From Candidatus Poseidonia sp. (lineage in GTDB: Archaea; Thermoplasmatota; Poseidoniia; Poseidoniales; Poseidoniaceae): a DNA stretch of 64,000 nt. Positions 1 through 6,248 of this stretch are shown in pieces. A program made the translations under genes and the position numbers. The notes under the pieces are model-generated. The model was not told where the DNA came from, made no database searches, and saw nothing but the letters and a program-made list of their open reading frames with translations. Every line of letters begins with the position of its first letter. Within the stretch, counting starts at the first letter, position 1. The stretch spans positions 1 through 64,000 of the forward strand of contig JAURAI010000008.1 in the NCBI GenBank assembly GCA_030829545.1. Direction: 5' to 3'.

Positions 1-84
1 CAAGTTTCTCCATTTGTAAGTGAAGAATCCGTGTGGAATGAATAAGCATGCATATGCAAAACTGAATTGATTATGAATTGTCTT

Positions 85-147
85 CATGGGTTTAGGTTGA
101 AACCCATGGAAACACCTCTCTCGTATTCATGGGCTTTGCTTGAGCCC
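85..147. repeat. Two tandem hairpins upstream of first gene
   Basis: CATGGGTTT at 85-93 is the exact inverse of AAACCCATG at 100-108, giving a 9-bp stem with a 6-nt loop. A second stem, GGGCT (131-135) with AGCCC (143-147), follows 22 nt later, and both begin with the same CATGGG block. They lie before any plausible start of the first gene. They could be a leader structure for that gene, the end of a transcript entering the window, or a DNA-binding site. The rest of 1-251 shows no convincing gene; the 80-aa ORF at 67-309 is a shadow. Confidence 0.45.
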
Positions 148-251
148 TATACAACGGTACCGTGTATATCGTCCGTGATACAGAGGGGTACCCTCTCATA
201 CGTTGGGATTGGCGGGTTAACTATGATAAGACACCCTACTCACGGCAGAAT

Positions 252-1184
252 ATGGGGGGCAGAACGAAACGGATTTGGCAAACCGAAGTCCCAGAAAGAG
301 CGCCCCTGATGGCTTGGTTCATTTCATGTGCCATCCTTACAGTTTGGAATCTCAGTCGTGGGCTGAATCTCTGGGCTGGATATAATTTTGGAGGAGCGAT
401 GATGGCTCTTTTGGCACTTATGATTTTGTGGAAGGGGCGTGCGCACATCCCAGCCCTCCCGTTGTGGATCGGATATTCAGCAACAATGCTCCATTTCATT
501 GGAGGTTCATTGGGTGCCACAGACGGCGGCCCTGGACCCTTCTGTTTTGATGGAATGCAACGCGGTGAATGGTTGTGTGCAGATGGTGTAAACGGGATGT
601 ACCACGTCCATCCTTGGTGGGATAAGTTGGTCCACAGCATGAACAGCACAGCCATTGCTATTGCATGGTCGCTTGGTTGGAGAAGAATGTCGGAGCACAA
701 CGGCTGGCAACTCTCATCTCGAGTTGTAGCGTTCACCGCCTTTTCTCTTAGCGTAGCCATCGGCGTGGCGTATGAAGTGTACGAGTTCTTTGGTAAGACC
801 TTTTTCCAAACCATCGACCAAGGCGGATACGTCAACACGGCCTCCGACTTGGTAAGCGACATGCTGGGTGCAGGATTGGGTGTGTTGTTCACACACTTCT
901 ACGACCCAATGAACAAAACTTCAGACAGAAGCGGCCAATTAGCGCTTCCAACTCAAGTGACGCTCACGAACAATGGTTCAATTCCTCTTATGGCGATAGG
1001 TGCAATTCTTTCATTGGACTTCCTTTTGCTCAGCGGGGGCCTTGTCAACGCTGATTACGATCTCATTGGACAGTTGATGCTCGGTTCCATCTTTGTTTCG
1101 GGGTTCATGGTTGCCCGTTGCCTCTTCCAACATTCCAAGGCCAAGAAAACCGAGCCTTCAGAACAATTGGGAATGTCTTCCTAG
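252..1184 (+). CDS. Multi-pass membrane protein, YjdF/DUF2238-like
   Basis: Polytopic membrane protein with about seven hydrophobic segments. The central part has a WWDKLVHSM block, then a helix ending AYEVYEFFG, then GGYVNTASDLVSDMLGAGLG. This order (D-K-x-x-H, W/Y-E-x-Y-E, D-x-x-x-D-x-x-x-D) resembles YjdF/DUF2238 and VanZ-like membrane proteins, whose function is unknown. The ORF track opens at a GTG at 162. I prefer ATG 252 because the segment before it has no ribosome-binding site and contains a GTATAT box (164-169) that could be the promoter; ATG 309 is also possible. It stands alone, followed by a convergent cold-shock gene. Family assignment is tentative. Confidence 0.6.
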   Translation: MGGRTKRIWQTEVPERAPLMAWFISCAILTVWNLSRGLNLWAGYNFGGAMMALLALMILWKGRAHIPALPLWIGYSATMLHFIGGSLGATDGGPGPFCFDGMQRGEWLCADGVNGMYHVHPWWDKLVHSMNSTAIAIAWSLGWRRMSEHNGWQLSSRVVAFTAFSLSVAIGVAYEVYEFFGKTFFQTIDQGGYVNTASDLVSDMLGAGLGVLFTHFYDPMNKTSDRSGQLALPTQVTLTNNGSIPLMAIGAILSLDFLLLSGGLVNADYDLIGQLMLGSIFVSGFMVARCLFQHSKAKKTEPSEQLGMSS

Positions 1185-1322
1185 GTCCAAACCCTTGATT
1201 TGAGATAGCATCCAAGCAGACGCTACAGTTTGTAAATTCACAATGGCTTTCCAAGGAGAAGGCCTTTTCCAAGAAGAATGCAGTTAATGTTCTTGGCTTT
1301 GCACGACGTGGGTAAAGGAACA

Positions 1323-1404
1323 GACAAAGCACTGTTTGGCTTTGTCCCTGAACCCGATGCGAAGAAGCAGGGGTCCCGTTGGCAGAGCACCCGATGGACG
1401 GGTG
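1323..1404 (-). terminator. Two hairpins downstream of the cold-shock gene
   Basis: CACCCG (1388-1393) pairs with CGGGTG (1399-1404) around a 5-nt loop. GACAAAGC (1323-1330) pairs perfectly with GCTTTGTC (1339-1346) around an 8-nt loop. Both lie just past the stop of the minus-strand cold-shock gene and between convergent genes, so 3'-end structures are the simplest reading. There is no long T-run, so the termination role is inferred. The remainder of the 235-nt gap 1185-1419 holds nothing else that I can identify. Confidence 0.35.
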
Positions 1405-1419
1405 GCTATTGAGGGCGTT

Positions 1420-1611
1420 TCACTCGGTTTTACGAACGCCGACGGCATTGGGTCCTTTTGGACCTTCACCGACTTCGAACTCAACCGTGTCACCTTCGGT
1501 GATTTCACCGGTGACTTCTGACTTGTGAACGAAGAGGTCTTTTCCATCTTCTTGTTCGATAAAGCCGAAGCCCTTGATGCGGTTGAACCATTTTACTGTA
1601 CCTGTTGGCAT
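1420..1611 (-). CDS. Cold-shock domain protein (CspA family)
   Basis: A 63-residue single-stranded nucleic-acid binding protein of the cold-shock domain family. It begins [17 protein letters not shown], which carries RNP1 (K-G-F-G-F-I), and continues with DLFVHKSEV, which is RNP2 (L-F-V-H). Length and residue order match the family almost end to end. The ORF track extends 20 residues upstream to 1671, but that part has no family similarity and ATG 1611 gives the canonical N-terminus. It likely acts as an RNA chaperone in the cytoplasm. Cold-shock proteins are mainly bacterial and occur in some mesophilic marine and halophilic archaea, so ancient transfer is likely. Confidence 0.93.
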   Translation of the reverse strand: MPTGTVKWFNRIKGFGFIEQEDGKDLFVHKSEVTGEITEGDTVEFEVGEGPKGPNAVGVRKTE

Positions 1612-1709
1612 GGGTTGCGGGTCAAGAACTATCCTACTTGAAGTAACCCTATGATTTACCCACAATGTCACCGTTCAAAGACAAAACATAACGCACCAAG
1701 GGCCACTTT

Positions 1710-2315
1710 CTAAGCTGTTGGAAAAAGGGTCACGTCGTCGCCCAACGTCCACTGCTTGTGTTTCTTCATACATCGCTTGAACGCTTCACTGTCCAAATTC
1801 TCTGCCAACCACTCACGTACATTGGCCCATGGCTGAACATCAAACCACTCACGGTCATGATTGGCAAATTGTCGGACAAAAGGGAAGAGGGCATCACTCA
1901 GGGGTTGACTGATTGATGGCTTGTGTGACAATCGCTGGTCTAAGTCCATCAAATAGGCTGAGGCGAGAGTTCGCTGTTCAACTTCATCGACCTGCTCGTA
2001 CCGGTTTGGATACTTGTAGCGGTCGAGGTGGAGTTTGAATTCATCATCGTTGCGTGAAATCCAATGCTGTTCTTCTTTGGTCAGCGTCCAATTCAGGACA
2101 TGCTGCATAATTTCGAGGCTTTCCTCGATGACGGTCCCGTCGTCCAAGAGCAACACCGGAACGGTGCCCTTGGGTGAAATTTCCATCATGTGGTCAGGAC
2201 GGTCCCTCAAAACGACTTCTCGTAATTCAACCTCAAATTGAGTTCGAACGATGGGCATGCGAGCTCGCATGGCGTAGGGGCATCGGCGAAAGGAGTAGAG
2301 AATGGGGCGTGCCAT
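1710..2315 (-). CDS. Glutathione S-transferase-like protein
   Basis: 201 residues. The N-terminal thioredoxin-like domain starts ILYSFRRCPYAMRARM, with a CPYA active-site-like motif. It is followed by KGTVPVLLLDDGTVIEES, which contains the cis-proline (V-P) and the E-S pair that hold glutathione in GSTs. The rest is helical, as in the GST C-terminal domain. ATG 2315 was chosen because the longer ORF start (2369) would overlap the end of gmd. The CPYA cysteine is more like glutaredoxin/omega-class enzymes than tyrosine or serine GSTs, which suggests thiol transfer or reductase activity. Archaea generally lack glutathione, so the true thiol partner is unknown. Confidence 0.8.
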   Translation of the reverse strand: MARPILYSFRRCPYAMRARMPIVRTQFEVELREVVLRDRPDHMMEISPKGTVPVLLLDDGTVIEESLEIMQHVLNWTLTKEEQHWISRNDDEFKLHLDRYKYPNRYEQVDEVEQRTLASAYLMDLDQRLSHKPSISQPLSDALFPFVRQFANHDREWFDVQPWANVREWLAENLDSEAFKRCMKKHKQWTLGDDVTLFPTA

Positions 2316-2331
2316 CGCGTGGCCTCCATCA

Positions 2332-3396
2332 TCACTCTGGCGGAATGGGTGGAGCGTAGCCACCGTCAACGGCTTCTTGTACGGTTGACATGTCTGAGTC
2401 TACCATCATCTGAACAAGTTCCTCAAACGACGTACCAGGGACCCAACCGAGTTCCTTCTCTGCAAGTGCTGGGTCGCCGATCAGCAAGTCAACTTCTGCT
2501 GGGCGGAAGAATTTGGGATTGGTACGCACACGGACGTTGCCGTCTTGGTCGGTGGCGATGGTGTCAACGCCTTCCCCGGACCATGTTAGGTTCATGCCAA
2601 CATGGCTGAATGCAAGGGTGATCATGTCTCGAACGCTGTGTGTACGTCCAGTGGCGACCACGAAATCTCCGGGCGTATCCTGCTGCAACATGCGCCATTG
2701 CATCTCAACATAGTCTCCTGCAAATCCCCAGTCGCGCTTCGCATCGACGTTGCCAATCCAAAGACATTCATCGAAGCCGTGAGCGATTCGTGCAGCCGTC
2801 ATGGTTACCTTTCGAGTCACAAACTCAAGACCCCGTCGTGGACTCTCGTGATTGAAGAGAATACCAGTGCAGGCATACATGTCGTAGGATTCACGGTAAT
2901 TACGAGTGATTTCGAAAGCAAAGACCTTGGCGCATCCATACGGCGAGCGAGGATGGAAGGGTGTGGCTTCTGTCTGTGGAACATCTCGCACCTTGCCGTA
3001 TTGTTCCGAAGAACCTGCCTGGTAGAAGCGGCACATTGGAGCATGCTTGCGAATGGCTTCTAGGCAGCGAAGTGCCCCAAGGCCGGTGATGTCGGCGGTC
3101 ATCATTGGAGAACGCCATGATTCTGGGACAAAGGACATAGCCCCCAAATTGTAGAATTCATCCGGTTGTGTTTGTGCAACCGCATTGTCAATGGAGTTTT
3201 GATCGGCGAGGTCACCGTTAAGCAAGTGAAAGTTCTCGTTGGTCATCAAGTGGTTGATGAGGCTGCGACCTGATGTTGGTTGGGATACACGGCGAACCAA
3301 ACCGTAAACGGTGTAACCTTTCTCAAGGAGCAATTCAGCAAGATACGAACCATCTTGACCAGTTACGCCAGTAATCATAGCCGTCTTGCCGCTCAT
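2332..3396 (-). CDS. gmd: GDP-mannose 4,6-dehydratase
   Basis: 354-residue short-chain dehydrogenase/reductase converting GDP-D-mannose to GDP-4-keto-6-deoxy-D-mannose, the precursor of GDP-fucose, rhamnose and related sugars. It opens TAMITGVTGQDGSYLAELLL, the GMD form of the Rossmann GxxGxxG NADP site. SSEQYGK and SPYGCAKVFA give the Y-x-x-x-K catalytic pair, and GILFNHESPRRG is a GMD signature. The ORF track runs 61 residues further upstream, but family similarity begins at ATG 3396, with a GGGAGG-like site before it. A divergent glycosyltransferase starts 115 nt away, so the pair probably serves surface glycan or protein glycosylation. Confidence 0.96.
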   Translation of the reverse strand: MSGKTAMITGVTGQDGSYLAELLLEKGYTVYGLVRRVSQPTSGRSLINHLMTNENFHLLNGDLADQNSIDNAVAQTQPDEFYNLGAMSFVPESWRSPMMTADITGLGALRCLEAIRKHAPMCRFYQAGSSEQYGKVRDVPQTEATPFHPRSPYGCAKVFAFEITRNYRESYDMYACTGILFNHESPRRGLEFVTRKVTMTAARIAHGFDECLWIGNVDAKRDWGFAGDYVEMQWRMLQQDTPGDFVVATGRTHSVRDMITLAFSHVGMNLTWSGEGVDTIATDQDGNVRVRTNPKFFRPAEVDLLIGDPALAEKELGWVPGTSFEELVQMMVDSDMSTVQEAVDGGYAPPIPPE

Positions 3397-3477
3397 GTAA
3401 CCCTGTAAACGCCTCCCTTTTTCAATCGTCCCGTAGCGAAGGACAAGGAAAAGAGTGAACCATCTTTGATACAGAGG

Positions 3478-3484
3478 TATATTT
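3478..3484 (+). promoter_or_regulatory. Putative TATA box of the GT4 gene
   Basis: TATATTT centred about 30 nt before ATG 3512. That spacing is expected for a leaderless archaeal transcript beginning at or next to the start codon, and no Shine-Dalgarno lies between. It supports ATG 3512 over the upstream GTG at 3491. Confidence 0.45.
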
Positions 3485-3511
3485 GAAAGGGTGTGGAGCA
3501 TACAGAAAGGC

Positions 3512-4801
3512 ATGGCAACGTCGGGGGTTGAGGTTTCAACACCCATCCGACTGCTGATGGTGCGAGCATCGTTTTCCACGTTGGGTGGCGCTGCACGTGA
3601 CCTGCTTCAAGTGATGCGTGGTGCCGCCAATCGATGGTCGCTCGGCTTGGCAACATTGGAGCTCACCGCTGATGCTGAATCGTTGCTTGAAGGAGTTCCA
3701 GTCCAAATTTATCAGCCTTCAAGCCCACATAAATGGTCATCTGGAGTCCTCGCTGAACTTTCTGACCGAACGAGTCGAGAAGCGGAAAAAGCGTGGGGGA
3801 AACTCGACATTCCATGGTCGGAATACGATGCAGTGCATCTTACTGCCTGCAAAGGGACGCTCGAAATCTTGCCCCACATACCCGCACACATTTCGGTTCA
3901 TTACCACTGCCTTGAACCGCCTCGCTGGTTGTACGAAGACATCCTTCATCGACGCCCAAACGGAAAACTCAAGCGTCCATTATGGCTTACAAATCTAATT
4001 TTCACCCGTCAGAGAAGAAGGGACAAATCCTTCGTTCGCAGACTGATCAACCGGCCGAACGCATCGATTTCTGGAAATTCTTTGTGGATTCAAAGAAGAA
4101 TACACGAAGTCTACGGGTTGGCAATGAATGTGAACAAAGCCAACGGAGAACCGCCAAAGAGGGACGCTGCAGGGCGGCCGTTAGAAGCGACGCATGTTCA
4201 CCCCGTCGTTGATTTCAAACATTGGCCAGCGTCGCCCGATTCGAATGAAAAGAAAGAACTGGCGGCAGTCGAAAACCTTCCAGAGCATTACATCGTCACC
4301 GTTGGGTACATCTCACATGGCAAAGGCACATGGGATACACTTCATTCCCTCATTGGAACAGACTTGACCATGGTGCAAATCGGTGGCGGTGACGTGCAGG
4401 ACCGCGCTGAGTTGTTGCAAGAAGGCGAGAGAATCGGCGTTCCTGTCCTTTGCATGCCTCGCCTTTCTCAACCTGCCATGTGCGGTGTGATTCGAGGGGC
4501 TCGGGCCATGGTGAGCCACGCCCGCTACGAGCCGTTTGGCCTCACACCAATCGAAGCAATGGCAATTGGAACGCCAGCGCTGATGGTGAACGAGGGTGGC
4601 TTTGTCAATACCTTGTCCAAAGTTGAATCGGGCCGATTGATTGCCCGTGACGACCTTGCAGCATGGAAAGCCGCCTACAACGAAGCGAACGACCCTGAAG
4701 TGCGGAAGGCATGGGCACAAGCAGGCAGAACCTATGTTGAGGCTTACTTTGATGTCTCTGTTCAAATCGAAGCCCTTGAACAACTTTTGATTGTCAATTG
4801 A
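3512..4801 (+). CDS. GT4 family glycosyltransferase
   Basis: About 429 residues with the two-Rossmann (GT-B) plan of family 4 glycosyltransferases. The N-terminal half begins RLLMVRASFSTLGGAARDLL, an acceptor-side loop with glycines. The C-terminal half has a sugar-nucleotide site with VGYISHGKGTWDTL and the E-x7-E motif in RYEPFGLTPIEAMAIG. The donor and acceptor are not readable from sequence. With gmd divergent upstream and a second GT4 at 8.4 kb, a deoxyhexose or mannose donor is plausible. Start ATG 3512 is preferred over GTG 3491 because a TATA-like box sits about 30 nt upstream. No signal peptide; probably cytosolic or membrane-peripheral. Confidence 0.88.
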   Translation: MATSGVEVSTPIRLLMVRASFSTLGGAARDLLQVMRGAANRWSLGLATLELTADAESLLEGVPVQIYQPSSPHKWSSGVLAELSDRTSREAEKAWGKLDIPWSEYDAVHLTACKGTLEILPHIPAHISVHYHCLEPPRWLYEDILHRRPNGKLKRPLWLTNLIFTRQRRRDKSFVRRLINRPNASISGNSLWIQRRIHEVYGLAMNVNKANGEPPKRDAAGRPLEATHVHPVVDFKHWPASPDSNEKKELAAVENLPEHYIVTVGYISHGKGTWDTLHSLIGTDLTMVQIGGGDVQDRAELLQEGERIGVPVLCMPRLSQPAMCGVIRGARAMVSHARYEPFGLTPIEAMAIGTPALMVNEGGFVNTLSKVESGRLIARDDLAAWKAAYNEANDPEVRKAWAQAGRTYVEAYFDVSVQIEALEQLLIVN

Positions 4802-4804
4802 ATT

Positions 4805-4811
4805 CTTTAAG
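4805..4811 (+). promoter_or_regulatory. Putative TATA box of the E1-like operon
   Basis: CTTTAAG lies about 27 nt before ATG 4835, and no ribosome-binding site intervenes. This fits a leaderless transcript starting at the ATG. It overlaps the region just after the stop codon of the preceding glycosyltransferase, suggesting the three-gene operon has its own promoter. Confidence 0.35.
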
Positions 4812-4834
4812 TCACCTTGCAAGATAAGGCTTTC

Positions 4835-5470
4835 ATGACTTTGGATGGACCCAGCAAAAAATTGCTTCTCGTCGGTGCCGGTGGCATCGGTACGAACCTC
4901 GTTGAACTTCTCGTGCCTGCACTCCGTAGGGTGAACCTCAGCGGAAGCATTGCGCTCATGGATGCAGATACTGTTGAAGCCGGAAATCTTGGACATCAAC
5001 GCTACACTCAAGAAGACATAGGACAGGCCAAAGTTACATGCTTAGTAAAGCGACTGGATGATGAAAACAGCTCGCTACGCGTTTATGGTGAGGCTGTAAA
5101 CATGCGCACCGCTGAGCAACTCCAAGGCTACGACATGGTCGTTGTTTGCGTTGACCGTCCTGAACCACGCAGGTTGGTTCACGCACTCGACCAGCCATGG
5201 CTTGATTTGAGGTGCAGTGGCGACGGCTGGGTGGTTCTTTCTTCTCATTCGTCTTCAGAACTCCTTGAACGCATGACCCCCGACCATGAGCCGAAAAGTT
5301 GCCAGGTCGACGGAGCTCTTGATTCAGGGAACCTGGAATTCGGGTTTGCTGTCGCAGCAGCTTACGGAGCGCAGTGGGTACTTCAACAGTGGAGGGGCCA
5401 TACCGCGCCAACTCAGTCCATGGGCAGTTTGACCTATGGTGCACTTCGTTTCCCGGAGGTGAATGCATGA
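4835..5470 (+). CDS. E1-like (ThiF/MoeB/UBA) adenylyltransferase
   Basis: 211-residue ATP-dependent activator of the ThiF/MoeB/E1 superfamily. Visible features are the nucleotide loop LLLVGAGGIG (about 10-19), LMDADTVEAGNLGHQR with D43, D45, E48, N51 and R56, the conserved lysine in IGQAK (K66), and VVCVDR with the Mg/ATP aspartate D107. C156 in KSCQVDGAL sits where ThiF/MoeB proteins carry their reactive cysteine (inferred alignment). It is shorter than MoeB or UbaA (about 250-270 aa), lacks zinc CxxC pairs, and has His where the usual NLxRQ has Arg. TTG 4817 is an alternative start. Its stop overlaps the JAMM gene start (ATGA), so the two are translationally coupled. Likely role: activating a ubiquitin-like or sulfur-carrier protein. 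Confidence 0.85.
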   Translation: MTLDGPSKKLLLVGAGGIGTNLVELLVPALRRVNLSGSIALMDADTVEAGNLGHQRYTQEDIGQAKVTCLVKRLDDENSSLRVYGEAVNMRTAEQLQGYDMVVVCVDRPEPRRLVHALDQPWLDLRCSGDGWVVLSSHSSSELLERMTPDHEPKSCQVDGALDSGNLEFGFAVAAAYGAQWVLQQWRGHTAPTQSMGSLTYGALRFPEVNA

Positions 5471-6015
5471 TTGGACTTCCCGACGCATCAAACCTCAACG
5501 TCACCGATGAAGAATGGGAGGTGGCATGCAGCGCTGCAACCGAACGCGTGGTTGATGACCCCGTTCTGCTCGATGTTCAACGGAAACTTTCGCAGGCAGA
5601 CCGATGGGACGGCGTTTACGTGCTGTCGGTCATGGCTGGTTTGGAAACTTCTGTTCTGATCGACGCTGATGACCGAGTGTACCTCGATTGGGGCACGGCT
5701 GGGCAAGTTCAACTCCAACCCCCCGTTGGCGCTCGTATCCCTTTCAAACTCTGGGTTCACACGCACCCACGCTTTGACGCCTACTGGAGTGGAACCGATA
5801 CGGGTAGCTTGTCCCTTGGTGCAGCCATCTTGGAGAAAGCCATGGTCCTGGGCCAGCCGGGTCCAAAGCACAGTGCTAACCAATCCCTCGTGGACATTCA
5901 GCAAGCTGAATATCTGGCCGATGAAGGCCCACTTTCACAGTGGACCGATGAAGCACCCGTTCCATGGAGTCAATGGTATGTTGACAACAACATCACACTG
6001 GAGGGGGAAGCATGA
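5467..6015 (+). CDS. JAB/JAMM-domain metallopeptidase
   Basis: 182 residues. WVHTHPRFDAYWSGTD gives a perfect JAMM signature, H-x-H-P-x6-S-x-x-D, with zinc ligands H98, H100 and D111 plus S108. E60 in GLETSVL is the likely catalytic glutamate. JAMM enzymes cleave isopeptide or peptide bonds after ubiquitin-like proteins (Rpn11, AMSH, archaeal HvJAMM1) or process sulfur carriers. ATG 5467 is preceded by GGAGGTG at ideal spacing and overlaps the E1-like stop codon, so the ORF-track start (5374) is too early. Pairing with an E1-like enzyme strongly suggests a conjugation/deconjugation or carrier-maturation module. The C-terminal 70 residues are helical and unrecognised. Confidence 0.85.
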   Translation: MIGLPDASNLNVTDEEWEVACSAATERVVDDPVLLDVQRKLSQADRWDGVYVLSVMAGLETSVLIDADDRVYLDWGTAGQVQLQPPVGARIPFKLWVHTHPRFDAYWSGTDTGSLSLGAAILEKAMVLGQPGPKHSANQSLVDIQQAEYLADEGPLSQWTDEAPVPWSQWYVDNNITLEGEA

Positions 6016-6248
6016 CCGTTCGACAACCTGCTGATGATGATGAATTTCAAAAGGCGATGATCGCCATCGTAACCGGCCTTGGCAAATCCATTGGTGAAGT
6101 GATTGAACAGATTACTGGAGAAGCCCCCACTGATGAGCAAGTGGAAGCGGTGCGCAACCGACTTCACATGGCCAAAGAAGACGGTGTTCAGTTGGACATT
6201 GCTGAAATCATGGCGTCCCTTAACACCATGGCTGATGAGTGGGCCTGA
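6012..6248 (+). CDS. Small acidic helical protein, third gene of E1/JAMM operon
   Basis: 78 residues, predicted mostly helical, with many acidic residues. Its ATG overlaps the JAMM gene's stop and is preceded by GGAGGGG. It does not look like a beta-grasp ubiquitin-like protein: no beta-rich pattern, and it ends DEWA rather than Gly-Gly. I do not recognise a family. Coupled translation with E1 and JAMM genes makes it a candidate substrate, adaptor or regulator of that pair. Its stop codon abuts the stop of the convergent fatty-acid oxidation gene with no intervening base (TGATCA). Confidence 0.75.
   Translation: MTVRQPADDDEFQKAMIAIVTGLGKSIGEVIEQITGEAPTDEQVEAVRNRLHMAKEDGVQLDIAEIMASLNTMADEWA

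Noticed and set aside
1105-1547. Small minus-strand frames (75 and 87 aa) between the first gene and the cold-shock gene
   Set aside because: They overlap both neighbours and the hairpins, and have no start signal or conserved motif.
4313-5011. 232-aa minus-strand frame across the GT4 and E1-like genes
   Set aside because: It spans the junction of two well-supported plus-strand genes and shows no family pattern.
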